Notes: a model not told the origin generated them from the sequence alone. DNA of 64,000 nt from Paroceanicella profunda (GCF_005887635.2 NZ_CP040818.1:3750501-3814500), one strand, 5' to 3'; counted from the stretch's first letter, positions 34,971 to 44,325 are shown. Program-made: numbers and translations.

Positions 34971-35685
34971 GGCTGTGTCCCAGATAAGCGGTGAGCACGT
35001 CGGGATTGCGGGACACCTCAGCAGGAGATCCCTCGGCAATCAGCCGGCCGAAATTCAGCACGAGCACCCTGTCGGACAGCCCCATGATGGCGCGCATGTG
35101 GTGCTCGACGATGATGAGGGTGATGCCTTGCTCGTCGCGCAGCCGGCGCAGGCTGGCCATCACCTCGTCCATCTCCACATGGGTCAGGGCAGCCATCACC
35201 TCGTCCAGAAGGAGCACCTTCGGCCTCGTGGCGAGGGCGCGTGCCACCTCCGCGAGCGCCTTCTGCGGAAAGGTGAGTGATCTGACCGGCTGCTCGGCGA
35301 CGCGCCGCAACCCGACCAGCTCCAGGCATCGGAGCGCCTCGGCCCGAGCCTCCTGCACCGAGCCGTGGACCACCGCTGCCGTCATCACGTTCTCCACCAG
35401 CGACATCTGGGGAAAGAGGGCGGTGTTCTGGAACGTCTTCGTCATCGCCCTGCGGGCGATAAGGTGGGGCTTCATGCCGTCCACCCGATGGTCCTCCAGA
35501 CAGATCGACCCAGCGGAGGGGCGCACCAGGCCCATCAACGTGCTGAACAGAGTGGTCTTCCCGGCGCCGTTCGGGCCGATCAAGCCGACGATTTCCCCAC
35601 CCGCGACCCTGAAGCCGACGGTGTCGAGCGCCACCAGCCCTCCGAATCGGACGGTCACTGCGTTGACGGCGACAATCGGGCTCAT
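34954..35685 (-). CDS. livG: Branched-chain-type ABC transporter ATP-binding protein LivG
   Basis: A 243-residue ABC ATPase with Walker A GPNGAGKTT near residue 37, the LivG-typical long insertion with MTKTFQNTALFPQMSLVENV (Q-loop), a signature region with degenerate LSGGQ (RSLTFPQKALAEVARAL), Walker B VLLLDEVMA and switch His in IVEHHM. The aspartate-glutamate of Walker B is present. LivG normally pairs with LivF, which is broken here. It overlaps livM and livF. In this operon the solute is more likely an aldoxime- or nitrile-related compound or product than an amino acid, which is inference from context. Confidence 0.92.
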   Translation of the reverse strand: MSPIVAVNAVTVRFGGLVALDTVGFRVAGGEIVGLIGPNGAGKTTLFSTLMGLVRPSAGSICLEDHRVDGMKPHLIARRAMTKTFQNTALFPQMSLVENVMTAAVVHGSVQEARAEALRCLELVGLRRVAEQPVRSLTFPQKALAEVARALATRPKVLLLDEVMAALTHVEMDEVMASLRRLRDEQGITLIIVEHHMRAIMGLSDRVLVLNFGRLIAEGSPAEVSRNPDVLTAYLGHSHDAHH

Positions 35686-36641
35686 GCTTCGGGCCTCCGC
35701 AAGACCTTGGGCAGCCGCAGGGAGGTGAGACCGTCGGGCCGCAGCAGTACGACGGCGATCAGCAGCGCACCGAAGATAAGGGGGGCGAGCCCGCCCACCT
35801 CCTCCGACAAGGTGGCGTTGAGCACTTCTTCGAGCGGCACAATGAGGAATGCGCCGAGGATCGGGCCCGCAAAGGTTCCCACGCCTCCGATGATTGCCAC
35901 GAGGGCCATGCGGATGGAGACGTGCGAGGCACTGAAGACGGTTTCCGGATCGATGAAGTAGGTGAACTGGGCGAACAGCGTCCCGCAGGCGGCCGTGAGA
36001 GCCGCCGAGATCACGCTCGCCAGGAGCTTGACCCGGAAGGTGGCAACTCCGGCCACCTCCGCTGCCTGCTCATCGTCGCGTACGGCGCGCAGAAAATAGC
36101 CATAGCGGCTCGCCGTCAGCCACGCGAAGGTCGTGCAGGACACGAGGAAGAGGAGGACGAACAAGGGCAGATAGTGTCCGGGGAAGCGGAACTGCATCAT
36201 GGCCCAGGAATCCCCCACGAACGGCACAGAGATGCCCTGCGGACCGCCGGTGAACTTGAGTACGCTTGCGCCGATCCTGCAGGCCTCCGCCGCCGCGAGG
36301 GTGGCGAGCGCAAAATAGGGACCCTTCAGGCGCATGGTGGGGCCGGAGAGGACGAGCGCCAACACGACCGCAGCGATGATGCCGATGCCCATGCCGAGCC
36401 AGGGACTCAGCCCGTATGCCACCTGCGTGATGGTAGGGATGTAGGCGCCGATGCCGAAAAAGGCCGCGTGGCCGAGCGAAATCTGGTTGAAGCCTCCGAC
36501 CACATTCCATGCCTGCGCCATGGAGGCGGTCAGCAGCATGATGCACAGGATGCGCACCACATAGCCGTTCGGTTCCAGAACCAGCCCGGCGAGGAGGATG
36601 ACCGAGGCGAGCGCCGCGAGGACAAGAAGATTGCGCTTCAT
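35682..36641 (-). CDS. livM: Branched-chain-type ABC transporter permease LivM
   Basis: A 319-residue membrane protein from ATG 36641 (MKRNLLVLAALASVILLAGL), with about nine hydrophobic segments and the LivM signature WNVVGGFNQISLGHAAFFGI near residue 50. The longer in-frame opening runs through livH and is rejected. It overlaps both livH and livG by four bases. It forms the transmembrane pore with LivH. Confidence 0.93.
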   Translation of the reverse strand: MKRNLLVLAALASVILLAGLVLEPNGYVVRILCIMLLTASMAQAWNVVGGFNQISLGHAAFFGIGAYIPTITQVAYGLSPWLGMGIGIIAAVVLALVLSGPTMRLKGPYFALATLAAAEACRIGASVLKFTGGPQGISVPFVGDSWAMMQFRFPGHYLPLFVLLFLVSCTTFAWLTASRYGYFLRAVRDDEQAAEVAGVATFRVKLLASVISAALTAACGTLFAQFTYFIDPETVFSASHVSIRMALVAIIGGVGTFAGPILGAFLIVPLEEVLNATLSEEVGGLAPLIFGALLIAVVLLRPDGLTSLRLPKVLRRPEA

Positions 36642-37504
36642 CGCGAGACCCCCCCGAGCAGGCCCTGCGGGCGCACGGCGAGAATGGCGATGAACACGAC
36701 GAACAGCGCCAGATCCTTCATTTGCACCGGCAGGATGAGAGTGGAGATGGACTGGATGACACCAACCAGCACACCTCCCGCGAGCGCACCGGTGGTGCTC
36801 CCGAGGCCGCCGAGGACGGCGACGGTGAACATGAGCACCACATAGTGGGCGCCAACCGTGGGATTGACGGTGGCATAGGGCAGGATGATGCCGCCCCCGA
36901 AGGCCGTGAGGCCTGTTCCGAGGCCGAACGCGAGGGCGTAGATCTTCCGAGTGTTGATGCCGAAGGAAATTGCGGCCTGCTCGTCCTGAGCTGTGGCGCG
37001 GATCGCCCTGCCCGTCCACGTACTGGTCAACAGGAACCGCAGGGAAACGGCCATGATCACGGCCGCCGCGAAGGCCAGCAGATAGGGAACTGAGACCAGG
37101 ATCGGGCCCAGATGCAGGGCTTGCGTCTGGTAGGCAGTCTGGACCGAGCGGTAGTCCGAACCCAGGAAGATGAGTGCGACATTTTCCAGCACGGCGATGA
37201 GGCCGACCGTAAGGAAGATCTGCGCCACCACCGATGCCTTCACCACGTGGCGGACAAAGAGATATTCGAGGGCGGCACCGATGGCACCGCCGACGAGAAG
37301 GGAGAGGAATGCTCCGGCGATCGGGTCCAGCCGGAGCGTGTGCCAAGCGAACCAGGCCACGTACATGCCGATCATGACGAATTGGGCATGGGCAAAATTC
37401 ACGATGCCGAGGATCCCGAATACCAGGGTCAGACCAATGGCGATGACGCCATAGACCCCGCCGTTCAGAACCCCATCGAGCAGCGCCTGCAGTAGGTTGG
37501 TCAT
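36638..37504 (-). CDS. livH: Branched-chain-type ABC transporter permease LivH
   Basis: A 288-residue permease with about eight hydrophobic segments and the LivH motif LVFGILGIVNFAHAQFVMIG near residue 27, plus the cytoplasmic-loop sequence RATAQDEQAAISFGINTRKI that contacts the ATPase. It starts 27 nt after the binding-protein stop and overlaps livM. Confidence 0.93.
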   Translation of the reverse strand: MTNLLQALLDGVLNGGVYGVIAIGLTLVFGILGIVNFAHAQFVMIGMYVAWFAWHTLRLDPIAGAFLSLLVGGAIGAALEYLFVRHVVKASVVAQIFLTVGLIAVLENVALIFLGSDYRSVQTAYQTQALHLGPILVSVPYLLAFAAAVIMAVSLRFLLTSTWTGRAIRATAQDEQAAISFGINTRKIYALAFGLGTGLTAFGGGIILPYATVNPTVGAHYVVLMFTVAVLGGLGSTTGALAGGVLVGVIQSISTLILPVQMKDLALFVVFIAILAVRPQGLLGGVSR

Positions 37505-37531
37505 GCGTTCAATCCCGGTTAGCGATGCGCG

Positions 37532-38731
37532 TCATTCGGTGATCTGCTTGCCGCGCCAAAGGAGTTGAGCGCCGGCCTTCTGTGGGAAGACGGTGACCAG
37601 CTCACCACCTTGCCACTGGACCATGATTGGCGTGCCGGTGGTGGTGGCGCCCGTCTCGTCATAGGCGAGGCAGCCGGTGGGAAGCGCCCTGGCGAAGCCC
37701 TCGCAGAAGCGCAGAGTGGAGAGCGCGTCGCGGATCTTCGCTGGATCCGTCGACCTTGCGACGTCGATCGCCTTCACCATGTCCTCGAGGCCGGCGGCAT
37801 ACATGAGCGCCTCGTGCGAGGGCCATGTGCCGTAGGTCGCGCGATAGCGATCCGCGATCTGCTTTGCAGCGTCGTAGTTGGCCGGGGCAACGGAGAGCAC
37901 GCCCTCTGCCATGGCGCCCAGAGCTGTTCCGAAATCCGGGATGATGTAGCCGCCCGCTCCGCCTACGACGGGCGTATCGATCTGCTGCTGCCCCATGGAG
38001 CGTATGATCAACACCGCATCGTTGATGTAGGAGACCGGGAAGACGAGTTGGGCGCCGGAATTGCGGAGCTTGTTGATGAGCGGGGTGACATCGGTGATGC
38101 CCGGCGGATATCCCTCGTCCACCACCACCTCAACTCCGGCCTTCTCCGCGGCCTCGCGGATGCCCTTTGATTGAGCGGTGCCGTAGGATGTGTCCTCCCA
38201 GAGAATGGCGATCCTGGAGATCTTCTCATCCGAAATTTCGCCGAGTTGAATTGCCTGCTCGAACGTCGCTGCTCCGAGCACCGAAGCCTTGGGCGACATC
38301 TGGAAGATGTTGCGATACCCCCGCTCGGTGATCTGGTCCGCGAAAGAGTGGGTCACCATGGGCACGCCGAGGCGCTCCGTCACTTCGGAAGCGGCAAGGG
38401 TGATATTGCTGACGAAGGAGCCGATGATGCCAACGACCTTCTCGCCGCTGACAAGGCGCTGCACTGCCGCGCCGGCTTTTGCCGGTTCAGGCGTGTCTGC
38501 ATAGACCAGCTCCACCTTCGCGCCCTCGAGGGAGCCGATGCCGCCCGCGCCGTTCACGTCCTTGAGCGCCAACTCAAGCCCGTTGCGAATATTGGCGCCA
38601 AACTGGGCATTGGAGCCACTCAGGGGGATCACGACCCCAATCTTCACCGTCTCCTGAGCCATGGCCAGCTGCGGGCTGAACAGGGTCGAGAATGCAACGG
38701 CAAACATTCCTGCTCCGAACTGTTTGAGCAT
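37532..38731 (-). CDS. livK: Liv-type periplasmic substrate-binding protein
   Basis: A 399-residue protein from ATG 38731 (MLKQFGAGMFAVAFSTLF), preceded by AGAGGAA. The signal peptide probably ends at AMA before QETVKIGVVIPLSGS. The Peripla_BP_6 fold is visible: KIGVVIPLSGSNAQFGANIR, GIIGSFVSNITLAASEV and LVFPVSYINDAVLIIRSM. It is the first gene of the nine-gene operon and defines the transported solute. A divergent LysR gene starts 124 nt away, so the shared upstream region is the likely control point. Confidence 0.92.
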   Translation of the reverse strand: MLKQFGAGMFAVAFSTLFSPQLAMAQETVKIGVVIPLSGSNAQFGANIRNGLELALKDVNGAGGIGSLEGAKVELVYADTPEPAKAGAAVQRLVSGEKVVGIIGSFVSNITLAASEVTERLGVPMVTHSFADQITERGYRNIFQMSPKASVLGAATFEQAIQLGEISDEKISRIAILWEDTSYGTAQSKGIREAAEKAGVEVVVDEGYPPGITDVTPLINKLRNSGAQLVFPVSYINDAVLIIRSMGQQQIDTPVVGGAGGYIIPDFGTALGAMAEGVLSVAPANYDAAKQIADRYRATYGTWPSHEALMYAAGLEDMVKAIDVARSTDPAKIRDALSTLRFCEGFARALPTGCLAYDETGATTTGTPIMVQWQGGELVTVFPQKAGAQLLWRGKQITE

Positions 38732-38855
38732 CGTCCGAATTTCCTCTTTATGGTGTCGTGGATTTTTGTGCGGTTCTCGAAAATAGAAACACCGCGGATG
38801 AGTTGCTTCAACGCCGATTGCCGCGATTGCTTTGTGCAAAAAGAAGGAGCGGAGA

Positions 38856-39749
38856 ATGGAATGGGATGACTTGAGGCTGTTCTTGCAGGTGGCGCGCTCG
38901 GGTCAGATGCAAGCGGCTGCCCAGGCTTTGGGGGTGGACCATTCGACCGTCAGCCGCAGGCTGTCGCGTCTGGAGGAAAGGATGGGTCTCGTCCTGTTCG
39001 AGCGGGCTGCGCGGCGCATCAAGATCACGGAAGAGGGGCTGAAACTCTTCGCTGCCACGGAGCGGATTGAATCCATCGTGCTGCGGGACGTTATGCAGAT
39101 TTGCGAGCAGGAGGTGGATCTTGCCGGGCGCGTCCGCATCGGAACGTCGGAAGGCTTCGGGAGCGCCTATCTTGCCAGCCGGCTGCCACAGCTCACCGTG
39201 GCGCACCCGGGGCTGGAGATCGAGCTTGTGGCAGTGCCTCGCAACTACTCGCTCGCCGCACGCGAGGTGGACATCGCGATCACGATGGAGGAGCCGCGAG
39301 TCGGGAGTTCGCGTTATAAAAAACTGACCGATTACAGGCTCGGCATTTATGCCGCCGAAGAATATTTTGATAGTCGCGCACGTCCGCAGAGCATTGATGA
39401 TCTGCGCGAGCACCCTTGGTGTGGCTATATTGACGAAATGCTGTACACGCCGGAGTTGGACTTGCTGCAGTTTGGCGATGTGCGCATTCGTGCAAACTAT
39501 CGCGCGTTGGGTGTCAGCTCCCACCTGGAGGCGGTCTGCACCGGCACCATGCTCGGCATCCTGCCGTGCTACATCGCCCGAAAGCGGGCGGGTCTGGAGC
39601 GGATCCTTCAGGACAAGGTCGCGCTCGATCGCACGTATTGGTTGGCCGTCCACGAGGATCTGGCAAATTCTAACCGGGTCCGCTTCCTGATGCAGAAGAT
39701 CGAAGAATGGGTCAAGGAAGATAGGAATATCTTCAGATTGGATAGCTGA
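38856..39749 (+). CDS. LysR-family regulator divergent from the aldoxime/nitrile operon
   Basis: A 297-residue protein from ATG 38856 (MEWDDLRLFLQVARSGQ), with AAGGAG upstream. The LysR helix-turn-helix has MQAAAQALGVDHSTVSRRLS. The effector domain has the region RVRIGTSEGFGSAYLASRLP. It belongs to the one-domain-variant group in which VDHSTVSRRL replaces the common QPAVS. Divergent arrangement with livK makes it the probable regulator of the operon. Confidence 0.9.
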   Translation: MEWDDLRLFLQVARSGQMQAAAQALGVDHSTVSRRLSRLEERMGLVLFERAARRIKITEEGLKLFAATERIESIVLRDVMQICEQEVDLAGRVRIGTSEGFGSAYLASRLPQLTVAHPGLEIELVAVPRNYSLAAREVDIAITMEEPRVGSSRYKKLTDYRLGIYAAEEYFDSRARPQSIDDLREHPWCGYIDEMLYTPELDLLQFGDVRIRANYRALGVSSHLEAVCTGTMLGILPCYIARKRAGLERILQDKVALDRTYWLAVHEDLANSNRVRFLMQKIEEWVKEDRNIFRLDS

Positions 39750-39919
39750 GGATTTCACCCCCGGCGTGAAAAGGCTCGCGGCGCATCAGGCCCCTCCGCG
39801 GAGTGGGTGATGTTCCCGACACCGGCGAAATCACGGGAGTTGTTGGCTGGGAAAAGGCGAGCCTGCTGAGGGCCTGGTTTCCGCTATGAGCAATCGCCGA
39901 GGGAGACTGGCCGACAGGC

Positions 39920-40400
39920 CGGTTTGTCCTTCGACCGGCGGCCAGCCCGCTGCCATCCCCCCTGCCACGGCGCGGCTGAGCCTGTGGGTCAGGGCAGCGT
40001 GTGCGTTGCGCAGGGTCAGCGTTGGCGTCCCCGCGAGATCCGCGGCGATCTGCTGCGCACGCGCCTGAAGGCAGTTCGGGTAAAGACTTCGGTCACTACG
40101 CCGAGATCATAGGCCCGCCGAGCGTCCAGCTTCTGCCCTATGACCAGGAAGTGGCGCGCGCAATTGATGCCGAGGCGTTCGATCCACGTCGCATGGATGC
40201 CGTCGCCGGGCGCGACGTTGTTGGCAACATCCGGGTCTTGGAACCAAGCCTGTTCGCTCGCGACGACGACATCGTCCAGGACCGCGAATTCCGAGGGGAT
40301 GGGAGCCGGAACGTTGACGGCGGCGGCGACAGGCAGGCCGCAATCGATGCAGCTTTGCACCATGCGCCGGCAGTGACACGCGACGATCGACCAGACACCA
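39920..40400 (-). pseudogene. Enoyl-CoA hydratase/isomerase remnant (5' end lost, frameshifted)
   Basis: On the minus strand one frame reads MVQSCIDCGLPVAAAVNVPA, SEFAVLDDVVVASEQAWFQD, VAPGDGIHATWIERLG and HFLVIGQKLDARRAYDLGVV, clearly enoyl-CoA hydratase family. Near 40070 homology moves to another frame: ARAQQIAADLAGTPTLTLRN, then ALTHRLSRAVAGGMAAG. The first 90 or so residues are missing and replaced by an alcohol dehydrogenase fragment, so the gene is dead. Confidence 0.8.
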
Positions 40401-40797
40401 AGCCACTTGCCCTGGCCGTCATCACCTCTGCATAGCCACCGTCGCGGTGAATGCCGGTCCACATCTGGTCGGTACAGCGGGTGAAGTCTCCGCGCGTGCA
40501 CATCGCGCATTTTCCGCACGGGCCAGCAAGGAAGCCGACACCGACACGCTGCCCGACGGTCCAACCCTCGACGCCTACGCCGACGCACTCGATGCGTCCG
40601 ACAGCCTCGTGGCCCGGGACGCGAGGGTATTCGATCGGCACCATGTTGTTTTCGACGGTCCAGCAGTCCGTGTGGCAGACGCCGCACGCCTCAACCCTGA
40701 TCCGCACTTCGCCCTGTCCGGGCTCAGTGATTGGCCGCTCGACGAGCTCGAGGAGGCCGGGCGCACTGGCTTGGACGACGCGATATGTAGCAGTCAT
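40395..40797 (-). pseudogene. Zinc alcohol dehydrogenase, N-terminal fragment
   Basis: It starts MTATYRVVQASAPGLLELVE at ATG 40797 and matches the MDR zinc dehydrogenase N-terminal domain for about 135 residues: VEACGVCHTDCWTVEN (catalytic Zn Cys), VPGHEAVGRIE (His-Glu), the structural-zinc cysteines in GPCGKCAMCTRGDFTRC, and HRDGGYAEVMTARASG. Just after this the sequence switches to the enoyl-CoA hydratase remnant in another frame. The Rossmann domain is absent. Confidence 0.85.
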
Positions 40798-40891
40798 AAT
40801 TCCCACCAAGCAATAGCGCCGGAACCCGACCGGAGGTCCGGGTACGTAACGGAATTGTGGGATCAGGTGGTGCGCGCCGAGAGGCGGTCGG

Positions 40892-41668
40892 TCAGGCCGC
40901 GAAGGTGATCGGCTTGCCCTTGTCGAAGCGCGTCAGCCTGTCGCCGAGATTGAACTTGGCAAAGACATCGGTGAGTTGATCCTGGTCTTCCTTCAGATGC
41001 CCCCAACCTTCGTTGTGGGCTGAGACCAGCGCGGCATCGGGGAAGGCTGCGGCTGCTTCGAGCGCGTCCTCGCTGCCCATGGTCATGTGAAAGCGACCGC
41101 GGGGCTCGGCCGCGCCGGTGAAGAGAACCACGACCTTCGGGGCGAAGCGCCGGGCGACTTCGGCCGTGCCATCGAACCAAAGCGTGTCGCCGGTGATGTA
41201 GAGGAGGTCGCCCGGCGCCTGAACGCCGATGGCAAACCCGATGACATCGCCGGCGTCCACACCGACGGGACCATGTCGGGCGGGCGTTGCCGCGATGAAC
41301 AGGCGCTTTCCGGTGGCGCTTTCGAATGTGCGCGTTTCGAACGGCGCAACCCCCACTGAATTGCCGCCGAGGCGCTTGGCGCCGGAGATGGTGGTGTACG
41401 TTACGCCGGCCTTTGGCAGCAGAGCCCGCCCGGCGTTATCGAGGTTGTCGAAGTGATGGTCGTGGCTGAGCAGAATCGCGTCCAGGTGACCAATCTGATC
41501 AGCGGAAAGTGCAGGCCCCGTTACCTTCCGATGGACAACAGGACTGTGAGGCCCTTTGTATTCGCCAGGCGGATCGAAGGTCGGATCGGTCAGGAAGCGG
41601 ATGCCGTCGTACTCGATCAATACCGTCGGGCCGCCGATAAGGGTCAGCGTCAGATTAGGGTTGGCCAT
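40892..41668 (-). CDS. MBL-fold metallo-hydrolase (UlaG-like)
   Basis: A 258-residue protein from ATG 41668 (MANPNLTLTLIGGPTVLIEY), preceded by GGAGG. The metal-binding motif is LLSHDHHFDNLD; further ligands are probably in ATPARHGPVG and ITGDTLWFDG, and a late His in SAHNEGWGHL. This is the subgroup with HDHHFDN in place of the common HxHxDH. The substrate is unknown. It is divergent from a LysR gene starting 72 nt away, which probably controls it. The long opening to 42409 on this strand is a shadow of that LysR gene. Confidence 0.88.
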   Translation of the reverse strand: MANPNLTLTLIGGPTVLIEYDGIRFLTDPTFDPPGEYKGPHSPVVHRKVTGPALSADQIGHLDAILLSHDHHFDNLDNAGRALLPKAGVTYTTISGAKRLGGNSVGVAPFETRTFESATGKRLFIAATPARHGPVGVDAGDVIGFAIGVQAPGDLLYITGDTLWFDGTAEVARRFAPKVVVLFTGAAEPRGRFHMTMGSEDALEAAAAFPDAALVSAHNEGWGHLKEDQDQLTDVFAKFNLGDRLTRFDKGKPITFAA

Positions 41669-41740
41669 TTGCGCCTCCATTGAACCGTTGAGAAAAACTA
41701 CCGAGGTGCGGCCTTCCACGGAATTCGCTAATCTCGCGCA

Positions 41741-42634
41741 ATGGCTGAGCAGAATCGCACAGGTCCTGATTGGGAAGACGTCCGGGTATTCCTTGCAGTC
41801 GCGCGCTTTGGCAGCCTTTCGGCGGCTGCGCGTTCGCTTGGCATCAACCATGCCACGGTGTCCCGGCGCATGAGGTCGCTCGAGGAAGCGCTCGGCGAGC
41901 GACTCGTTGAGCGTCGGCCGGACGGGTATGTTCTGACACCAGCCGGGACTCGGATTCTGGGTCCGGCCAGCGAGATGGAGGTTGCGGCTGGCATACTCAG
42001 CCGCGGGGGAGATGACGATCGCCCGAAGGGCCTGGTCCGCATCAACGCGCCGCCAAGCCTCACACAGACGTTTCTCGTCAGCCGCCTCGCAAAGCTCGCC
42101 ATCGAGCAGCCGGGCCTGGATCTCAACCTTGCATCGGATGTACGCTCGGTGAGCCTTGAGCGGAGGGAGACCGACATTGCGCTGCGGCTCGCGCGACCTG
42201 TTGACGGCGATGTGTATGCGACACAATTGGTCTCGCTGGGCTTCGGGTTCTATGGCAGCGAAGCCTGCTGTCGACGGATCGAGGAGGGAAACGAGCCCGT
42301 CTTTGTCGGCTTCGACGAATTGAATGCGCATCTCCCTGAAGCGATCTGGCTTTCGCGCCACTTTCCGAAAGCGCGCATGTCGTTCAGAACGAACAGCCAG
42401 ACAACCCAAGCTGTCGCAGCCCGTGAGGGTGCTGGGCTAGCGATGTTGCCGTACTTTGTCGGTAAAGCAGATCCTGATCTCAAGCTCTGCGTGCTTGCGC
42501 AGAGGCCACCCGCGCGAGGGATCTGGTTGGTCACTCGGCGTCAGGATCGCAGAGACCTTCCGATCCGTGTCGTCTCCGATCACCTTCGAATGATATTTGC
42601 GCGAGAGCGAGACCTTTTCGAGCGCGCGCATTAA
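41741..42634 (+). CDS. LysR-family regulator divergent from the MBL hydrolase
   Basis: A 297-residue protein. The helix-turn-helix region has RFGSLSAAARSLGINHATVS, and the effector domain includes GLVRINAPPSLTQTFLVSRL and the late AAREGAGLAMLPYFVGK. This is the same broad LysR subgroup as the regulator at 38856 (NHATVSRR). It probably regulates the divergent metallo-hydrolase and itself. Confidence 0.9.
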   Translation: MAEQNRTGPDWEDVRVFLAVARFGSLSAAARSLGINHATVSRRMRSLEEALGERLVERRPDGYVLTPAGTRILGPASEMEVAAGILSRGGDDDRPKGLVRINAPPSLTQTFLVSRLAKLAIEQPGLDLNLASDVRSVSLERRETDIALRLARPVDGDVYATQLVSLGFGFYGSEACCRRIEEGNEPVFVGFDELNAHLPEAIWLSRHFPKARMSFRTNSQTTQAVAAREGAGLAMLPYFVGKADPDLKLCVLAQRPPARGIWLVTRRQDRRDLPIRVVSDHLRMIFARERDLFERAH

Positions 42635-43091
42635 GCTCATGAGGCCTCATTTGCAGAGTGGATTGTGCGCGATTGGCTCACAATCTGGCAACTGCTGTGC
42701 ATTTTTGTGGTGCCACGCCCGGCATTTTTGCTTGGGCCATGGCGCCGCAAGCCGGGATTGTCGCCCCTGGACAGTCATGCGGGGAAACGGCGTCCCGGCG
42801 GGTTTGGCCTTCGCGGCCTCCGCCATACCCCGGGTGTCCTCCGTTGCGAACAAGCCGTTCGTCACGCTCGCCAACGCGATATCTGTGGCGGCAACGCGCG
42901 CCACCGATCAGCTCCGCCTCAACGACCGGATGGTGGCATGGGACAGTGTGAGGGTGCCGGTCTGGAGCGGGCGGCACAACGACAATGGGCGGGCTCTGTG
43001 CATTTTCGCTCAGCCATTGAGGGAAATGGTCGAATTCGCGCAAGGCCTTCGCTGGCCTACAGTGGGGTATCAACGTCAGAAAGGGACGCGC
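42635..43091. other. Intergenic stretch before the SDR gene
   Basis: Open frames on both strands here show no family resemblance, no good ribosome binding site and skewed amino-acid content. It may contain a decayed gene, but nothing could be assigned. The SDR promoter should lie at its right end. Confidence 0.5.
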
Positions 43092-43835
43092 ATGGCTGGC
43101 AGTATCGCCGGAAAGGTTGTTCTCGTTTTCGGTGGTGCCGGCGGAATCGGCTCCGCGGCGGCGCGCGACCTTGCAGCCAAGGGCGCGCAGATCGCAATTG
43201 CCGACATCGATGAGGACGGGATGGTGGTCGTTGTCGACGATATCGTGCGGTCCAACGGTGTGGCGCGGCCATATCCGGTCGATGTCACGGTGAAGGACGA
43301 CGTCGCCAGTGTCGCCGAGGACATTGTCCGGGATTTCGGGCGCATCGACGTGCTCATCAACGCCGCCGGCGTCATGTTCATTCGACCACTCGTCGAGATC
43401 CATACCGTCGAGTGGGAGACAACGATCGATCTGAACCTGAAGGGGACGCTTTGGGGTATCGCTGCGGTCTTGCCCTATTTCCTCAAGCAGCAAAGCGGGC
43501 ACATCATCAATCTCGGTTCTGTCCACGGGCTCAAGGTGTTCTCTCCTGGCGGCGCCGTTCATTCGGCGTCAAAGTTCGCTGTACGAGCCTTGTCGGAGGG
43601 ATTGCGGGCAGAGTTGGCGAGCACGCCCATTCGCGTGACGACCGTGACACCGGGAGCAGTCGATACCGGCATCCAAAACAGGACGACGGGTACGGACAGC
43701 GCGCGGATGCAAGAAATCTACAAGAAGGCGATTCCAGCGAGTGCCGTTTCGCGAGCGATTGCTTTCGCGATGGAGCAGCCAGACGCTGTCGACATCAACG
43801 AGATCGTCGTGCGGCCGTCGGCTCAGCTCATCTGA
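43092..43835 (+). CDS. Short-chain dehydrogenase/reductase with Tyr-to-His at the catalytic position
   Basis: A 247-residue SDR from ATG 43092 (MAGSIAGKVVLVFGGAGG). The cofactor motif GGAGGIGS is at residues 14-21, NAAG at 90-93 and catalytic Ser143 in INLGSVHG. The YxxxK motif reads HSASK: His157 stands where the catalytic Tyr is expected and Lys161 is in place. A CAT codon here is one base from TAT. Either the enzyme has recently lost normal activity or it uses another acid. It lies near other decayed genes. The long in-frame upstream extension is rejected. Confidence 0.88.
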   Translation: MAGSIAGKVVLVFGGAGGIGSAAARDLAAKGAQIAIADIDEDGMVVVVDDIVRSNGVARPYPVDVTVKDDVASVAEDIVRDFGRIDVLINAAGVMFIRPLVEIHTVEWETTIDLNLKGTLWGIAAVLPYFLKQQSGHIINLGSVHGLKVFSPGGAVHSASKFAVRALSEGLRAELASTPIRVTTVTPGAVDTGIQNRTTGTDSARMQEIYKKAIPASAVSRAIAFAMEQPDAVDINEIVVRPSAQLI

Positions 43836-44325
43836 CTGATGTCTCCGACCGTATTTCCTGTAGTGATGCCGGGGGGCTTGGTGCGAGTGAGGTGGCAGGT
43901 CAATGGCTCGGCGCGAGCAGCCGCATGACTTGCCGGAAGATCGGCCGCCCGTTCGATTCAAATCCGCCTGTGACCTCATGGCCGAGATCCATGGCCTGGC
44001 CGGCCGATGTTCAGCGAAGAGCCGAAGCTGTCGGGGACAGGAACGCCCGATGCCAAGGCGAAGCGGCTCCCCGGTGGTGCGCACGCAGGTCCATGCAACC
44101 CAGTAAAGTCGAGTGAGAAAAGACACCCAATTCAGGGTCGGCCGCTTGGCCGTCCTGAACGGGGAGGCATTTGAGCAGGGGCCGGTGTGCACTGCATACG
44201 GTTTGGGCGCCAGATCGGTGAAGAGGCGGAAACCAGGACAGGAATGCATGACAGGCTGTACGGGCTGCGATTGCTCCGCCATGCGTTGACTGCTGCTGAA
44301 CTGGGCAGTTTTCGGCAAGGCGCAT
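43836..44325. other. Non-coding or decayed DNA after the SDR gene
   Basis: No gene could be recognised on either strand. Frames are short and overlapping with no consistent family signal. Given the amidohydrolase and MFS remnants just downstream, this is probably decayed sequence. Confidence 0.45.

Noticed and set aside
41669..42409. N-terminal extension of the MBL hydrolase frame to 505 aa
   Set aside because: The extension is antisense to an intact LysR gene; ATG 41668 has a good GGAGG and begins the hydrolase fold.
42658..43213. Open frames before the SDR gene
   Set aside because: Overlapping frames on both strands with no family signal, no ribosome binding site and biased composition.
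44187..44325. Possible LysR N-terminus in the plus frame near 44.25 kb (LTAAELGSFRQG)
   Set aside because: The similarity is a few residues only, with no continuation into the helix-turn-helix; too weak to call.
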